Assembly: GCA_947168315.1 (NCBI GenBank)
Contig: CAMVLL010000006.1
Location: 1-56,022, forward strand
Direction of reading: 5' to 3'
Source: an uncultured Bacteroidota bacterium
Lineage (GTDB): Bacteria > Bacteroidota > Bacteroidia > Bacteroidales > Bacteroidaceae
DNA length: 56,022 nucleotides
Shown here: one piece after another, positions 8,724 through 17,746 of the stretch
Numbering within the stretch: the first letter of the stretch is position 1
How the letters are laid out: each line of letters starts with the position of its first letter
Translations under genes and position numbers: made by a program
The notes under the pieces: generated by a model
What the model was told of the DNA's origin: nothing
The model's input: the letters and a program-made list of their open reading frames with translations, nothing else
The model's database searches: none

Positions 8724-8759
8724 AAAGAAAAAGGAGCTACATTTTTGATGTAACTCCTT
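8722..8759 (-). terminator. Rho-independent terminator of the tRNA-Met gene
   Basis: On the minus strand, AAGGAGTTACAT (8748-8759) and ATGTAGCTCCTT (8731-8742) form a 12-bp stem with one mismatch, followed by a T-rich run (8722-8730). It lies 11 bp downstream of the tRNA. Confidence 0.75.
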
Positions 8760-8770
8760 GATTTCCAATG

Positions 8771-8844
8771 TGGACCAGCCAGGGCTTGAACCTGGGACCT
8801 CCAGATTATGAGTCTGTTGCTCTAACCAACTGAGCTACAAGTCC
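8771..8844 (-). tRNA. tRNA-Met (anticodon CAT, elongator type)
   Basis: The minus strand gives a 74-nt cloverleaf: acceptor GGACTTG / CTGGTCC plus discriminator A, D-arm GCTCAGTTGGTTAGAGC, anticodon loop CTCATAA (CAT), and T-arm CCAGG-TTCAAGC-CCTGG. No CCA is encoded. G1-C72 is paired, so it is not the initiator. CAT could also be a lysidine-modified Ile tRNA, but the overall sequence looks like elongator Met. Two non-pairs are seen: T6-T67 in the acceptor and A27-G43 in the anticodon stem. Its 3' end points toward the accessory DNA to the left. Confidence 0.95.
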
Positions 8845-8859
8845 GTTTCTTTGGGATTG

Positions 8860-8891
8860 CAAATGTAATGGTTTCGTTTGATTTGTACAAA
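8860..8891 (-). promoter_or_regulatory. Consensus Bacteroidetes promoter of tRNA-Met
   Basis: On the minus strand TTTG (8888-8891), a 20-bp spacer, then TACATTTG (8860-8867). Both boxes and the spacing match the consensus. Transcription would begin a few bases upstream of the tRNA. Confidence 0.8.
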
Positions 8892-8994
8892 TTTTCTTCT
8901 CGTTTTTCTTTTCTTCTTTTACTTAACACCTCTGTTATATGTGTTAAAGTATGCAATCTGAAGACCTTTTATTGGATTTGTGCGTTTTGTTTCC

Positions 8995-9002
8995 TAATTT
9001 TG
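8995..9002 (+). promoter_or_regulatory. -7 box TAATTTTG for the Ca2+-ATPase operon
   Basis: TAATTTTG followed by C lies 20 bp before the ATG. An ATTG at 8971 is 20 bp upstream, a partial -33 match. Confidence 0.55.
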
Positions 9003-9022
9003 CTCTCGCTTAATGAAATAGC

Positions 9023-11644
9023 ATGAATAAGGAGCATCATTCTAACCAATTATATGGACTGACGGAGCGAGAGGTCATCGTGAGCCGACAGAAATACGGA
9101 CAAAACGTGCTGACTCCACCGAAACGTCCTTCTATGTGGAAACTGTACTTGGAGAAATTCAAGGACCCCGTTATTCGTATTCTTCTCGTAGCTGCTTTCT
9201 TATCACTAATCATCTCCTTCGTCGAAGGTGGCTTCGCTGAGACTATCGGCATCTTCTTCGCCATCTTCCTGGCTACCGGCATCAGCTTCTATTTCGAATA
9301 TGACGCGAATAAGAAGTTCGACCTCCTGAACGAGGTGAACGATGAGACCTTGTATATGGTTGTCCGTGAAGGAAACGTACGTGAGATTCCAAAGAGAGAT
9401 ATTGTCGTAGGTGATGTGGTCATACTAAACACAGGGGAGGAGATTCCAGCAGACGGTCTACTGAAAGAGGCGATCTCGTTACAGATCAACGAATCGACCT
9501 TAACGGGTGAGCCGATGGTTCATAAGACCGTCAAAGAGGAGGCTTTCGATAAAGATGCTACCTATCCGAGCAACGAAGTGATGCGAGGCACAACAGTCCT
9601 GGAAGGACACGGTATGATGGTAGTGCAACAGGTGGGCGACGCTACCGAGTATGGAAAGGTGGCACGACAAGCAACTGCTGAGGATACAGAAGATACTCCT
9701 CTGAATATCCAATTGAAAAAGTTGGCTAAATGGATCGGTAACACTGGCTTCACCGTAGCGACGTTGGCCTTTGTCGTCTTTACCGCACGCGACCTGATAG
9801 CATTCCTTTCCGAATCTAATATCAACCAATGGCACGATGGGCTCCAAGTGGCTCGCATTATCTTGAAATACTTCATGATGGCGGTTACCTTGATTGTGGT
9901 TGCTGTTCCTGAGGGCTTACCCATGAGCGTGTCGCTAAGCCTGGCGTTGAACATGCGGAGGATGCTCAAGACAAATAACCTGGTGCGGAAGATGCATGCT
10001 TGCGAGACAATGGGAGCTATCACCGTAATCTGTACGGATAAGACCGGTACGCTGACTCAGAACAGGATGCAGGTGAACGACTGCACACTGGAAAAGGAAT
10101 TGGAACCACTAATTATAGAGGGCATTTGCGTGAACTCCACCGCTTTCCTGGATAAAGAAGGCAATGGCGTGGGCAATCCTACGGAGGTGGCTTTGCTGCT
10201 TTGGCTGAAACAACAGGGTAAGGATTATCTTCAAATACGTGAAAACACAGAAGTGGTGGATCAACTCACGTTCACCACAGAACGGAAATATATGGCTACC
10301 TTGGTGGAGTCGCATGTTCAGAATGGCAGAATACTATATGTTAAGGGCGCTCCTGAAATCGTGATCTCGCATTGTGATATCGAGAATGATAAACGGCAGC
10401 AATATGCTCAGCAACTGATGGCTTATCAGAACAAGGCAATGCGTACACTGGCATTGGCTTATTGTGAGATCCCTTCTACAGAAGAGCCTAACTGTCTGAC
10501 TCTGGTTGAGAAGCATAAGCTGAGACTATTGGGTGTTTATGCAATCAGTGACCCGATTCGTAAGGAGGTGCCGCCAGCTGTGCAGAAATGTCGTTCAGCA
10601 GGTATCGACGTGAAGATTGTTACGGGCGATACACAGGGTACGACCACGGAGATTGCACGGCAGATCGGTCTGTGGACGGATGAAGATACCGAGGAGAACC
10701 GAATAACAGGGCCTGCCTTTGCGGAACTCTCGGATATGGAGGCCTTCGAAAGAGTGATGAAACTGAAGATAATGAGCCGTGCACGTCCGATGGACAAGCA
10801 ACGATTAGTGCAGTTATTACAAAGGAAAAAGGCTGTTGTAGCCGTGACTGGCGACGGAACGAATGATGCCCCGGCTTTGCACCACGCTCAAGTGGGACTG
10901 TCGATGGGCTCAGGTACCTCTGTTGCCAAGGAAGCAAGCGACATAACATTGCTGGACGACTCGTTCAACAGTATCGCTACCGCAGTGATGTGGGGCCGTT
11001 CACTTTACAAGAATATCCAACGGTTCATCGTATTCCAGCTGACCATCAATCTGGTTGCCTTGGCTAGCGTGATCATCAGCGGACTTATCGGAGCGGAAAT
11101 ACCGTTGACCGTCACACAGATGCTGTGGGTGAACCTGATCATGGACACATTTGCCGCCATGGCTCTGGCATCTATCCCTCCGACAGAGGAGGTGATGAAG
11201 GACAAGCCTCGTAAGTCGAATGATTTCATCATCACCAAGGGAATGAAATACCTAATCATCATCGTAGGACTATTGTTCCTGGCGTTCTTGATGGGAATAA
11301 TGTATCTCATCGGCTATCTGCCCGAAGAAAAGATGCCATGGGGATTGACCTTCTTCTTCACGTTCTTCGTGATGCTCCAGTTCTGGAACTTGTTCAATGT
11401 AAGCGTACTCGGAACAAGTCAGTCTATCTTCAAACAAATACGTCACTCATGGGGATTGCTGGGTGTTGCTGCCGCCATCTTAATAGGTCAGATACTGATT
11501 GTCAATTTCGGAGGAAGCGTGTTCCGTACGGTTCCGTTGAGCGGATCGGACTGGTTCCATATTATTATCGGAACATCTGTCGTTCTGTGGATAGGTGAAC
11601 TATGGAGACTGTTTAGCCGTCTTTACTCAAAAAGGAAGAAGTAG
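9023..11644 (+). CDS. Calcium-translocating P-type ATPase (PMCA-like)
   Basis: An 873-residue P2-type cation ATPase of the inner membrane, expected to expel Ca2+ at the cost of ATP. Features in order: cation-ATPase N-terminal domain (about 5-75), membrane pair M1-M2, actuator domain with TGEP (161-164), M3-M4 with the ion-site VPEGLP, phosphorylation site DKTGTLT (Asp339), nucleotide-binding domain with KGAPE, hinge GDGTNDAP (610-617), and C-terminal membrane helices including NLIMDTFAAMAL. The PEGLP in M4 and NxxxD in M6 are typical of the single-site plasma-membrane Ca2+ type. Length is normal. The HAD phosphatase gene starts immediately after its stop. Confidence 0.95.
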   Translation: MNKEHHSNQLYGLTEREVIVSRQKYGQNVLTPPKRPSMWKLYLEKFKDPVIRILLVAAFLSLIISFVEGGFAETIGIFFAIFLATGISFYFEYDANKKFDLLNEVNDETLYMVVREGNVREIPKRDIVVGDVVILNTGEEIPADGLLKEAISLQINESTLTGEPMVHKTVKEEAFDKDATYPSNEVMRGTTVLEGHGMMVVQQVGDATEYGKVARQATAEDTEDTPLNIQLKKLAKWIGNTGFTVATLAFVVFTARDLIAFLSESNINQWHDGLQVARIILKYFMMAVTLIVVAVPEGLPMSVSLSLALNMRRMLKTNNLVRKMHACETMGAITVICTDKTGTLTQNRMQVNDCTLEKELEPLIIEGICVNSTAFLDKEGNGVGNPTEVALLLWLKQQGKDYLQIRENTEVVDQLTFTTERKYMATLVESHVQNGRILYVKGAPEIVISHCDIENDKRQQYAQQLMAYQNKAMRTLALAYCEIPSTEEPNCLTLVEKHKLRLLGVYAISDPIRKEVPPAVQKCRSAGIDVKIVTGDTQGTTTEIARQIGLWTDEDTEENRITGPAFAELSDMEAFERVMKLKIMSRARPMDKQRLVQLLQRKKAVVAVTGDGTNDAPALHHAQVGLSMGSGTSVAKEASDITLLDDSFNSIATAVMWGRSLYKNIQRFIVFQLTINLVALASVIISGLIGAEIPLTVTQMLWVNLIMDTFAAMALASIPPTEEVMKDKPRKSNDFIITKGMKYLIIIVGLLFLAFLMGIMYLIGYLPEEKMPWGLTFFFTFFVMLQFWNLFNVSVLGTSQSIFKQIRHSWGLLGVAAAILIGQILIVNFGGSVFRTVPLSGSDWFHIIIGTSVVLWIGELWRLFSRLYSKRKK

Positions 11645-12262
11645 ATGAGGAAGAAGTTGAAGAATATCGTTTTTGATTTTGGCGGCGTACTGGTCGACTT
11701 GGATTTCAAGCGTAGTTTCAATGCATTTCGTGCGGCTGGTTTCTTCGACATTGAGGAGCGGATGAGTGCTGTCAAGCGGGATCAAATCTTCGACCTCTAC
11801 GAAACTGGTGATATATCCACCGTTCGTTTCCGGAATGAGATAAGAAAGCATCTGAGTTACAGCCTCTTCGATAAGGATGTGGACTATATGTGGAACGAGA
11901 TGTTGGTGGGCATCCCTTCATATAAGCTGGATCTGATCCTACATCTGAAGAAAAAGTATAACGTCTTTCTGTTGAGCAATACGAACGAGTTGCATTGGGA
12001 CTATGCATGCGACTGCCTGTTCAAGTATAAAGGATATTCGGTAAAAGATTTCTTTATCAAGCCTTACCTGTCGTATGAGATGCACAAGGTGAAGCCTAAT
12101 GCAGATATCTATGAGGAGATGTTGAGTGATGCCGGGCTGATCGCGGAGGAGACACTTTTTATCGATGATATCGAGGCTAACTGTAAAGGAGCGGCTTCCG
12201 TCGGTATTCAGGCACAACGGTATCTTGTCGGGACTGATCTATCGGAACTAATTGATTGGTGA
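11645..12262 (+). CDS. HAD-superfamily hydrolase, YihX-like
   Basis: A 205-residue HAD subfamily IA phosphatase. Motif I is FDFGGVLVDLD (Asp11), motif II is LLSNTN, and motif III/IV are KVKPNADIYEEML and LFIDDIEANCKGA. Motif I has Gly in place of the second Asp, as in YihX-type sugar-phosphate phosphatases, so the substrate may be a sugar phosphate such as glucose-1-phosphate; this is family inference. It directly abuts the Ca2+-ATPase stop and its own stop is 2 bp before ribF, so the three form an operon. Confidence 0.88.
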   Translation: MRKKLKNIVFDFGGVLVDLDFKRSFNAFRAAGFFDIEERMSAVKRDQIFDLYETGDISTVRFRNEIRKHLSYSLFDKDVDYMWNEMLVGIPSYKLDLILHLKKKYNVFLLSNTNELHWDYACDCLFKYKGYSVKDFFIKPYLSYEMHKVKPNADIYEEMLSDAGLIAEETLFIDDIEANCKGAASVGIQAQRYLVGTDLSELIDW

Positions 12263-12264
12263 TT

Positions 12265-13185
12265 ATGGAGATCATATCGGGCAAAACGGATGTTAAGTGT
12301 GCTTCTTGTGTGGGCACAATCGGTTTCTTCGATGGTGTACATCGAGGGCACCTCTGTCTGCTCGAACAAGTCGAACAGTTAGCGGCATCCAAAGGGATGA
12401 AGTCGGCTGTGGTCACGTTCCCCGTCCATCCACGGAAAGTTCTGCATGCCTCTTATCAGCCAGAGCTACTCTCGACAAAGGATGAGAAACTGGATCTGTT
12501 GGCAAAAGCGGGTATGGACCGTTGCATCTTGTTGCCTTTCACCGAAGAGTTGTCCCTATACACCGCCCAGGAATTCATGAGATTGCTGAAAGAGGATTTC
12601 CAAATCGACGTGCTGGTCATTGGCTATGACCACCGCTTTGGTCACGACCGGACGGATAAGTTCGAGGACTATTGTAGATATGGGAAAGACTTGGGCATGG
12701 AGGTCGTCCTGGCTCGAGAATATGAGGGCGAAAACCTCTCAGTCAGCTCATCAATTATCCGTCAGTTGCTGAAAGGAGGAGAATTAGAAAAGGCAAACCG
12801 CTATCTGGGATATGCTTACCGATTGAGCGGAAAGGTCATCAACGGCCATCATATCGGTCGGAAGATCGGATTCCCAACGGCAAACATAAAAGTGGAAGAG
12901 GGTAAATTGCTTCCAAAGGATGGCGTATATGGTGTTTTCGTTTACCTCGGCAATAAGAAATATAAGGGTATGTTGAACATAGGGAACCGTCCAACGATGG
13001 AGAACGGCAACGACAAGAGTGTCGAAGTACATATCCTTGATTTCGACCGAGATATCTACAAGGAAGAGCTGACATTGGAGTTGCAACAATATATCCGCCC
13101 CGAAAGAAAATACAGTGATATCACAGAGCTGACAGACCAAATGAACAAAGATCGTGAATTCATCTCACACCTCTTGACGCTATAA
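12265..13185 (+). CDS. ribF: Bifunctional riboflavin kinase / FAD synthetase
   Basis: A 306-residue enzyme that phosphorylates riboflavin to FMN and adenylates FMN to FAD. The N-terminal nucleotidyltransferase carries GFFDGVHRGHL near residue 20 and SVSSSIIRQLL near 160. The C-terminal flavokinase has GRKIGFPTANI and a conserved GVYGVFV strand. I chose ATG 12265 because the upstream TTG at 12256 overlaps the HAD gene and adds only three residues not typical of the family. It is the third gene of the Ca2+-ATPase operon. Confidence 0.95.
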   Translation: MEIISGKTDVKCASCVGTIGFFDGVHRGHLCLLEQVEQLAASKGMKSAVVTFPVHPRKVLHASYQPELLSTKDEKLDLLAKAGMDRCILLPFTEELSLYTAQEFMRLLKEDFQIDVLVIGYDHRFGHDRTDKFEDYCRYGKDLGMEVVLAREYEGENLSVSSSIIRQLLKGGELEKANRYLGYAYRLSGKVINGHHIGRKIGFPTANIKVEEGKLLPKDGVYGVFVYLGNKKYKGMLNIGNRPTMENGNDKSVEVHILDFDRDIYKEELTLELQQYIRPERKYSDITELTDQMNKDREFISHLLTL

Positions 13186-13254
13186 CTGATTGGTTTTGTT
13201 GATTTCCTCTTCAAAAAAATGCTCATATTTCAATAGCTTTTCGACAAAAAATCG

Positions 13255-13262
13255 TACCTTTG
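13255..13262 (+). promoter_or_regulatory. -7 box TACCTTTG for typA
   Basis: TACCTTTG followed by C lies 22 bp upstream of the typA ATG. No TTTG stands at the expected -33 distance. Confidence 0.6.
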
Positions 13263-13284
13263 CAGCCAAATTTATTGGTGTAGT

Positions 13285-15087
13285 ATGCAAAATATCAGAA
13301 ACATTGCCATCATAGCCCATGTTGACCATGGTAAAACAACATTGGTAGATAAGATGATGATGGCTGGACACTTGTTCAGAGAAAACGAGAATAATGGTAC
13401 TCAAATCTTGGATAGTAACGATTTGGAGCGAGAACGTGGTATAACGATCTTGTCGAAGAATATCTCTATCCAGTACAAAGATACGAAGATCAATATTATT
13501 GATACTCCGGGACACTCTGATTTTGGTGGCGAGGTTGAGCGCGTATTGAATATGGCTGATGGATGTATCCTGTTGGTGGATGCTTTCGAAGGCCCGATGC
13601 CACAGACTCGTTTCGTTTTGCAGAAAGCCTTGAGCATCGGATTGAAGCCTATCGTCGTTGTTAACAAGGTGGATAAGCCTAACTGCCGTCCAGAAGAGGT
13701 CTATGAGATGGTGTTCGACCTGATGTTCAACCTGAACGCAACAGAAGATCAGCTCGACTTCCCTGTTTTCTATGGCTCCGCCAAAAACAATTGGATGAGC
13801 ACAGACTGGAAAACTCCAACCAATAACATCAATGTCTTGCTGGATGCCATCATCAAGTATATCCCTGCTCCTCAGCAACTGGAAGGTACTCCGCAGATGT
13901 TGGTAACCTCATTGGATTATTCATCTTATACCGGTCGTATTGCCGTAGGCCGTGTACATCGTGGTACCCTGAGAACGGGAATGGATGTGACATTGGCAAA
14001 GCGTGACGGCTCGTTCACGAAGACCCGCATCAAGGAGTTGGATACTTTCGAGGGTATGGGCCGTAAGAAAGTGGAAGCTGTCTCTTCAGGTGATATCTGT
14101 GCCATTATCGGTATTGAAGGATTTGAGATCGGTGATACAATCTGCGACTTCGAGAATCCAGAGGCATTGCCTCCTATCGCCATTGATGAGCCGACCATGA
14201 GCATGACTTTCACCATCAACGACTCTCCTTTCTTTGGAAAGGAAGGTAAGTACGTGACTTCCCGTCATATCCAAGACCGTTTGGCTAGGGAATTGGACAA
14301 GAACCTGGCGTTGCGAGTGACAAAGAGTGAGCTGGAGGATGGTAAGTGGACCGTTTCAGGTCGTGGCGTTCTTCATCTGTCAGTCTTGATCGAGACTATG
14401 CGTCGTGAAGGTTATGAGTTGCAAGTCGGTCAACCGCAAGTAATCTACAAGACCATTGACGGTGTACGTTGTGAGCCGATAGAAGAGTTGACGATCAGCG
14501 TGCCTGAGGAGTACTCAAGCAAGATGATTGATATGGTGACTCGCAGAAAAGGTGAAATGACGTCCATGGAGACACAAGGCGACCGTGTGAACATTGAGTT
14601 CGACATGCCTTCACGTGGTATCATCGGTCTGCGTACGAACGTGCTTACAGCATCACAAGGTGAGGCTATCATGGCACACCGCTTCAAGGAATATCAACCA
14701 TATAAGGGTGACCTGACACGCCGTGTGAACGGTTCGATGGTAGCTATGGAAAGCGGAACAGTCTTTGCCTATGCTCTGGATAAGCTGCAAGATCGTGGAC
14801 GTTTCTTTGTGAATCCACAGGAAGAAGTCTATGCTGGTCAGGTGGTTGGTGAGCATGTACACGAAAACGATTTGGTGGTGAACGTTACAAAGTCGAAGAA
14901 GCTTACCAATATGCGTGCATCCGGTGCCGATGAGAAGGCACATATCATCCCTCCTGTTGTTTTCTCCCTAGAGGAAGCATTGGAATATATCAAGGAGGAT
15001 GAATATGTAGAGGTTACTCCGAAGAGTATGCGTATGCGCAAGATTATTCTTGATGAGCTTGAGCGTAAGCGTGCGAACAAGAGCTAA
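13285..15087 (+). CDS. typA: Ribosome-associated translational GTPase TypA/BipA
   Basis: A 600-residue translation-factor GTPase that acts on the ribosome in assembly and stress adaptation. G1 is AHVDHGKTTL (residues 11-20), switch I RGITI, G3 DTPGHSDFGGE, G4 NKVDKP and G5 GSAKNN. Domain II, an EF-G-like domain and the TypA-specific C-terminal domain follow; length is normal. It has its own promoter and is closed by a strong hairpin terminator, so it appears monocistronic. Confidence 0.97.
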   Translation: MQNIRNIAIIAHVDHGKTTLVDKMMMAGHLFRENENNGTQILDSNDLERERGITILSKNISIQYKDTKINIIDTPGHSDFGGEVERVLNMADGCILLVDAFEGPMPQTRFVLQKALSIGLKPIVVVNKVDKPNCRPEEVYEMVFDLMFNLNATEDQLDFPVFYGSAKNNWMSTDWKTPTNNINVLLDAIIKYIPAPQQLEGTPQMLVTSLDYSSYTGRIAVGRVHRGTLRTGMDVTLAKRDGSFTKTRIKELDTFEGMGRKKVEAVSSGDICAIIGIEGFEIGDTICDFENPEALPPIAIDEPTMSMTFTINDSPFFGKEGKYVTSRHIQDRLARELDKNLALRVTKSELEDGKWTVSGRGVLHLSVLIETMRREGYELQVGQPQVIYKTIDGVRCEPIEELTISVPEEYSSKMIDMVTRRKGEMTSMETQGDRVNIEFDMPSRGIIGLRTNVLTASQGEAIMAHRFKEYQPYKGDLTRRVNGSMVAMESGTVFAYALDKLQDRGRFFVNPQEEVYAGQVVGEHVHENDLVVNVTKSKKLTNMRASGADEKAHIIPPVVFSLEEALEYIKEDEYVEVTPKSMRMRKIILDELERKRANKS

Positions 15088-15116
15088 GTTTTGAGCCAAA
15101 GATTTACTTCATATAT

Positions 15117-15160
15117 ATCACATACGTTGTTGAACTTGTTCGGACGTATGTGATTTTTTA
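15117..15160 (+). terminator. Rho-independent terminator after typA
   Basis: A perfect 11-bp stem, ATCACATACGT (15117-15127) with ACGTATGTGAT (15144-15154), followed by a T-run. It sits 30 bp after the typA stop. Confidence 0.85.
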
Positions 15161-15171
15161 TCCTTTTTATA

Positions 15172-16368
15172 GTGCAAATAGATTCTGCTACACAACAATT
15201 CATCGAAGCACATCGTCAAGATGATGCCAAGGTGCTCGCCTTGCAGGCAAAAAAGTATCCGAAAGTGGATATATCTTTTGCCTTGAATCAAATCACCGGA
15301 TGGCAGACGGCTTCGACAAAGTTGCCATCCTGGGCAGCATTGTCGGGTATTGTCTATCCGATGCACCTATCGATGGAACAATGCTCTTCAGAACCTACAG
15401 CCCGTTACAAAGCATCATTAGTGAAAGGTCGGACGTTGGTGGACCTAACTGGTGGACTGGGTGTGGATTGCTCGTTTTTATCGAGCAATTTTGAACAAGT
15501 GGACTATGTTGAACGTCAAGCAGGACTGGCAGAAATCGCGGAGCATAACTTTGAGGTGTTGGGGCTGAGTTCTAAAGTAACTGTTCATACCGGTGACGGA
15601 GTGGACTTCTTGCAAAAGATGAATAAGGTAGATGTGATCTATCTGGACCCAGCGCGACGGGATAATCACGGTGGAAAGGTCGTTTCCATCGCCGATTGTG
15701 AACCAGATGTCAGTCGGTTGGAAGATTTACTTCTGCAAAAAGCGGATACTGTGCTAATCAAGCTCTCTCCGATGCTCGATGTGAAGTTGGCTTGTCAAAC
15801 ATTGCATCATGTACAGGCCGTTCATATTATTGCCGTCAACAATGAATGTAAGGAGTTGTTGCTTCTGTTAAGCAAGACTACACATCTCGATCTAGAGGAA
15901 ATCCCTTTCTTCTGTGTGAATATCGGGAAGTCGGGTGAGACGCAATGTTTCTCATTTACTGGAGCAGAGGAAAGTAAGGCGGTGATTCGATATTCCGATC
16001 CAGAGTCTTTCCTCTATGAGCCAAATGCAGCGATTATGAAAGCCCAAGGCTTCAAGGTATTGACGGAGCGTTTCCCCGTGAAGAAGTTGCAGAACAACAG
16101 TCATCTGTATACATCTTCGGAATGGATTCCAGAGTACCCTGGTCGGAAGTTCCAGATACAAGATGTCTCAGGGTTAGGAAAGAAAGAATTGAAGTCGTTC
16201 TTGGATGGATTAACACAAGCCAATCTGACGGTACGGAATTTTCCCATGACAGTAGCCGACCTTCGGAAGCGTCTGAAGATAAAGGAAGGCGGTGAATACT
16301 ATCTGTTTGCGACTACCCTTCAAGATAATCGCAAGGTCTTGATTAAAGCCGTTCCCTTCTGTAAGTAA
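15172..16368 (+). CDS. THUMP-like class I SAM-dependent methyltransferase
   Basis: A 398-residue protein of the PG_1098-like family common in Bacteroidetes. A helical N-terminal domain leads to a Rossmann methyltransferase with SAM motif VDLTGGLGVDCSFL, VDYVERQ for motif II and an unusual catalytic-side DVIYLDPARRD. A C-terminal THUMP-like domain follows. RNA is the likely substrate, but the modified base is unknown. I accept the GTG start at 15172 because the residues after it (QIDSATQQFIEAHRQDD) match the usual N-terminus of the family. The typA terminator lies just upstream and no clear promoter box is seen between them. Confidence 0.85.
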   Translation: MQIDSATQQFIEAHRQDDAKVLALQAKKYPKVDISFALNQITGWQTASTKLPSWAALSGIVYPMHLSMEQCSSEPTARYKASLVKGRTLVDLTGGLGVDCSFLSSNFEQVDYVERQAGLAEIAEHNFEVLGLSSKVTVHTGDGVDFLQKMNKVDVIYLDPARRDNHGGKVVSIADCEPDVSRLEDLLLQKADTVLIKLSPMLDVKLACQTLHHVQAVHIIAVNNECKELLLLLSKTTHLDLEEIPFFCVNIGKSGETQCFSFTGAEESKAVIRYSDPESFLYEPNAAIMKAQGFKVLTERFPVKKLQNNSHLYTSSEWIPEYPGRKFQIQDVSGLGKKELKSFLDGLTQANLTVRNFPMTVADLRKRLKIKEGGEYYLFATTLQDNRKVLIKAVPFCK

Positions 16369-16435
16369 TCGTTCTTATAAGATATCACTATCTATAAGTC
16401 TCTTGGGGCATATTCCAATAAATGGGATATACCTC

Positions 16436-16570
16436 TTACTCTCTATTATTCTTTCTTTTTGGTAATTCGACAGCCAAGAACAACAGGAAACCAGAGATGA
16501 TGGCAAAGACTAAAGACATCGGATTCTGGCAGAACAAATAAAACATACTGAGTAAATACCACACGATCAT
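16436..16570 (-). CDS. Small two-helix membrane protein (44 residues)
   Basis: ATG at 16570, stop at 16436. The peptide begins MIVWYLLSMFYLFC, then has a short CQNPM turn, a second hydrophobic helix SLVFAIISGFLLFLAV, and a basic tail ending ELPKRKNNRE. Two membrane helices with a positively charged C-terminus are predicted. AGGAGG stands 7 nt before the ATG, unusually strong for this group, where Shine-Dalgarno sites are often weak. It lies alone between xerD and the methyltransferase gene, on the xerD strand. Function unknown. Confidence 0.6.
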   Translation of the reverse strand: MIVWYLLSMFYLFCQNPMSLVFAIISGFLLFLAVELPKRKNNRE

Positions 16571-16615
16571 TATTTTCTCCTCCTATAATTAATTATACGA
16601 CAAAGAAACGACCGG

Positions 16616-16638
16616 TTTTTGACAAAGTACGTCAAAAA
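16616..16638. repeat. Inverted repeat downstream of xerD
   Basis: TTTTTGAC (16616-16623) and GTCAAAAA (16631-16638) with a 7-nt loop. It may be a weak terminator for xerD, but neither side has a clear T-run after the stem. Confidence 0.4.
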
Positions 16639-16649
16639 GACAATTATTT

Positions 16650-17603
16650 TTATTGATTTTGCAAGTTTTTGGTGTCTTTTTCTTGTTTTTCCCGATATAG
16701 AATATTTCTGGGATGGTGCTCCATAATCTCACTACGGAGCATATTACGATCGATATGTGTATAAATCTCTGTCGTTCCTATGCTCTCGTGCCCCAGCATA
16801 GCCTGGATTGCACGTAAATTGGCACCACCCTCCAAAAGATGAGTTGCAAAAGAATGACGAAACGTATGGGGACTTATCGTCTTTTTCAAACCAATCTTAT
16901 CAGCCAACTCCTTTATGAAATGGAAAACCATGATACGAGAAATGTTCTTACCAAATCGACTAATAAAGACATAATCCTCAAAAGCGGGTTTAATCTTCAT
17001 CTCTTCTCGATCCTTGAAGTAACCTCTTATCTCTTCAATGGCACGTTGAGAGATTGGTACAAGACGTTGTTTACTCCCCTTACCTTCCACCTTGATAAAA
17101 CCTTCATTAAAATAAAGATCCGACAACTTCAGGTTACAAAGTTCAGAGACACGAAGTCCACAACTGTATAAAGTCTCCAAGATGGCGCGGTTACGTTGTC
17201 CTTCCTTGGTTGTCATATCTATAGCCCCAATCAAGTTGTTGATCTCTTCCAATGTCAACACCTCCGGAAGGTGCATTCCCAGTTGTGGGGACTCCAATAA
17301 CTCTGTAGGGTCACTCTTCAAATAATCCTCCATCAACAGGAAATGATAGAATGAGCGTATTCCTGAGAGAATACGAGCCTGGGAACGTGCTGCAATGCCC
17401 ACATCCTTCAGCGTTGCCGAAAAGGTTTCCAGATTATCTAAGGTTACCTCCAAGGGATGAATGCCTTCTGTCTCCAAGAAACGCATCAACTTGCTTAAGT
17501 CCGTCAGATAAGCATCCAACGTGTTTTCAGACAAGCCTTTTTCCAAACGCAGATATTGCTTGTATTTCACTAATATCTTACTCGTTTCCTCGTTATTTCT
17601 CAT
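16650..17603 (-). CDS. xerD: Site-specific tyrosine recombinase XerD
   Basis: A 317-residue tyrosine recombinase. The N-terminal SAM-like core-binding domain spans about 8-100 and the catalytic domain about 115-300. The active-site set is complete: Arg151 (CGLRVSEL), Lys175 (EGKGSKQR), His246 and Arg249 (PHTFRHSFATHL), His272 (MLGHESIGTTEIY) and nucleophile Tyr281. Length and motifs match chromosomal XerD, which resolves chromosome dimers at dif, rather than an island integrase. It is divergent from aroQ. Confidence 0.93.
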   Translation of the reverse strand: MRNNEETSKILVKYKQYLRLEKGLSENTLDAYLTDLSKLMRFLETEGIHPLEVTLDNLETFSATLKDVGIAARSQARILSGIRSFYHFLLMEDYLKSDPTELLESPQLGMHLPEVLTLEEINNLIGAIDMTTKEGQRNRAILETLYSCGLRVSELCNLKLSDLYFNEGFIKVEGKGSKQRLVPISQRAIEEIRGYFKDREEMKIKPAFEDYVFISRFGKNISRIMVFHFIKELADKIGLKKTISPHTFRHSFATHLLEGGANLRAIQAMLGHESIGTTEIYTHIDRNMLRSEIMEHHPRNILYREKQEKDTKNLQNQ

Positions 17604-17673
17604 TTCTTTTCATAACTTTAACTACATTGACATTACTCTAACTAGGCATAATAAAAAAAGAATTGACATTCTT

Positions 17674-17704
17674 TTTGTTCTGCTCTCGTTTTTCCGTAAC
17701 TTTG
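17674..17704 (+). promoter_or_regulatory. Consensus Bacteroidetes promoter of the aroQ operon
   Basis: TTTG (17674-17677), 19-bp spacer, TAACTTTG (17697-17704) followed by C. Both boxes and the spacing match consensus; about 35 nt of leader precedes aroQ. Confidence 0.82.
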
Positions 17705-17746
17705 CAACACTACAAAATTAGTAAAACTTCTGAAAGCTTGTGAATT

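Noticed and set aside
8547-8753. TTG-started 68-codon frame across the TTTGCGAACA repeats
   Set aside because: Its composition follows the repeats, it runs into the tRNA terminator, and the opposite strand is equally open.
9562-10023. Long minus-strand frames opposite the Ca2+-ATPase
   Set aside because: They are antisense shadows of a well-supported gene with no family features of their own.
16650-17603. Tyrosine recombinase as an island integrase
   Set aside because: Length, full-length alignment of motifs and the core-gene neighbours match chromosomal XerD, and it is 8 kb inside core genome.
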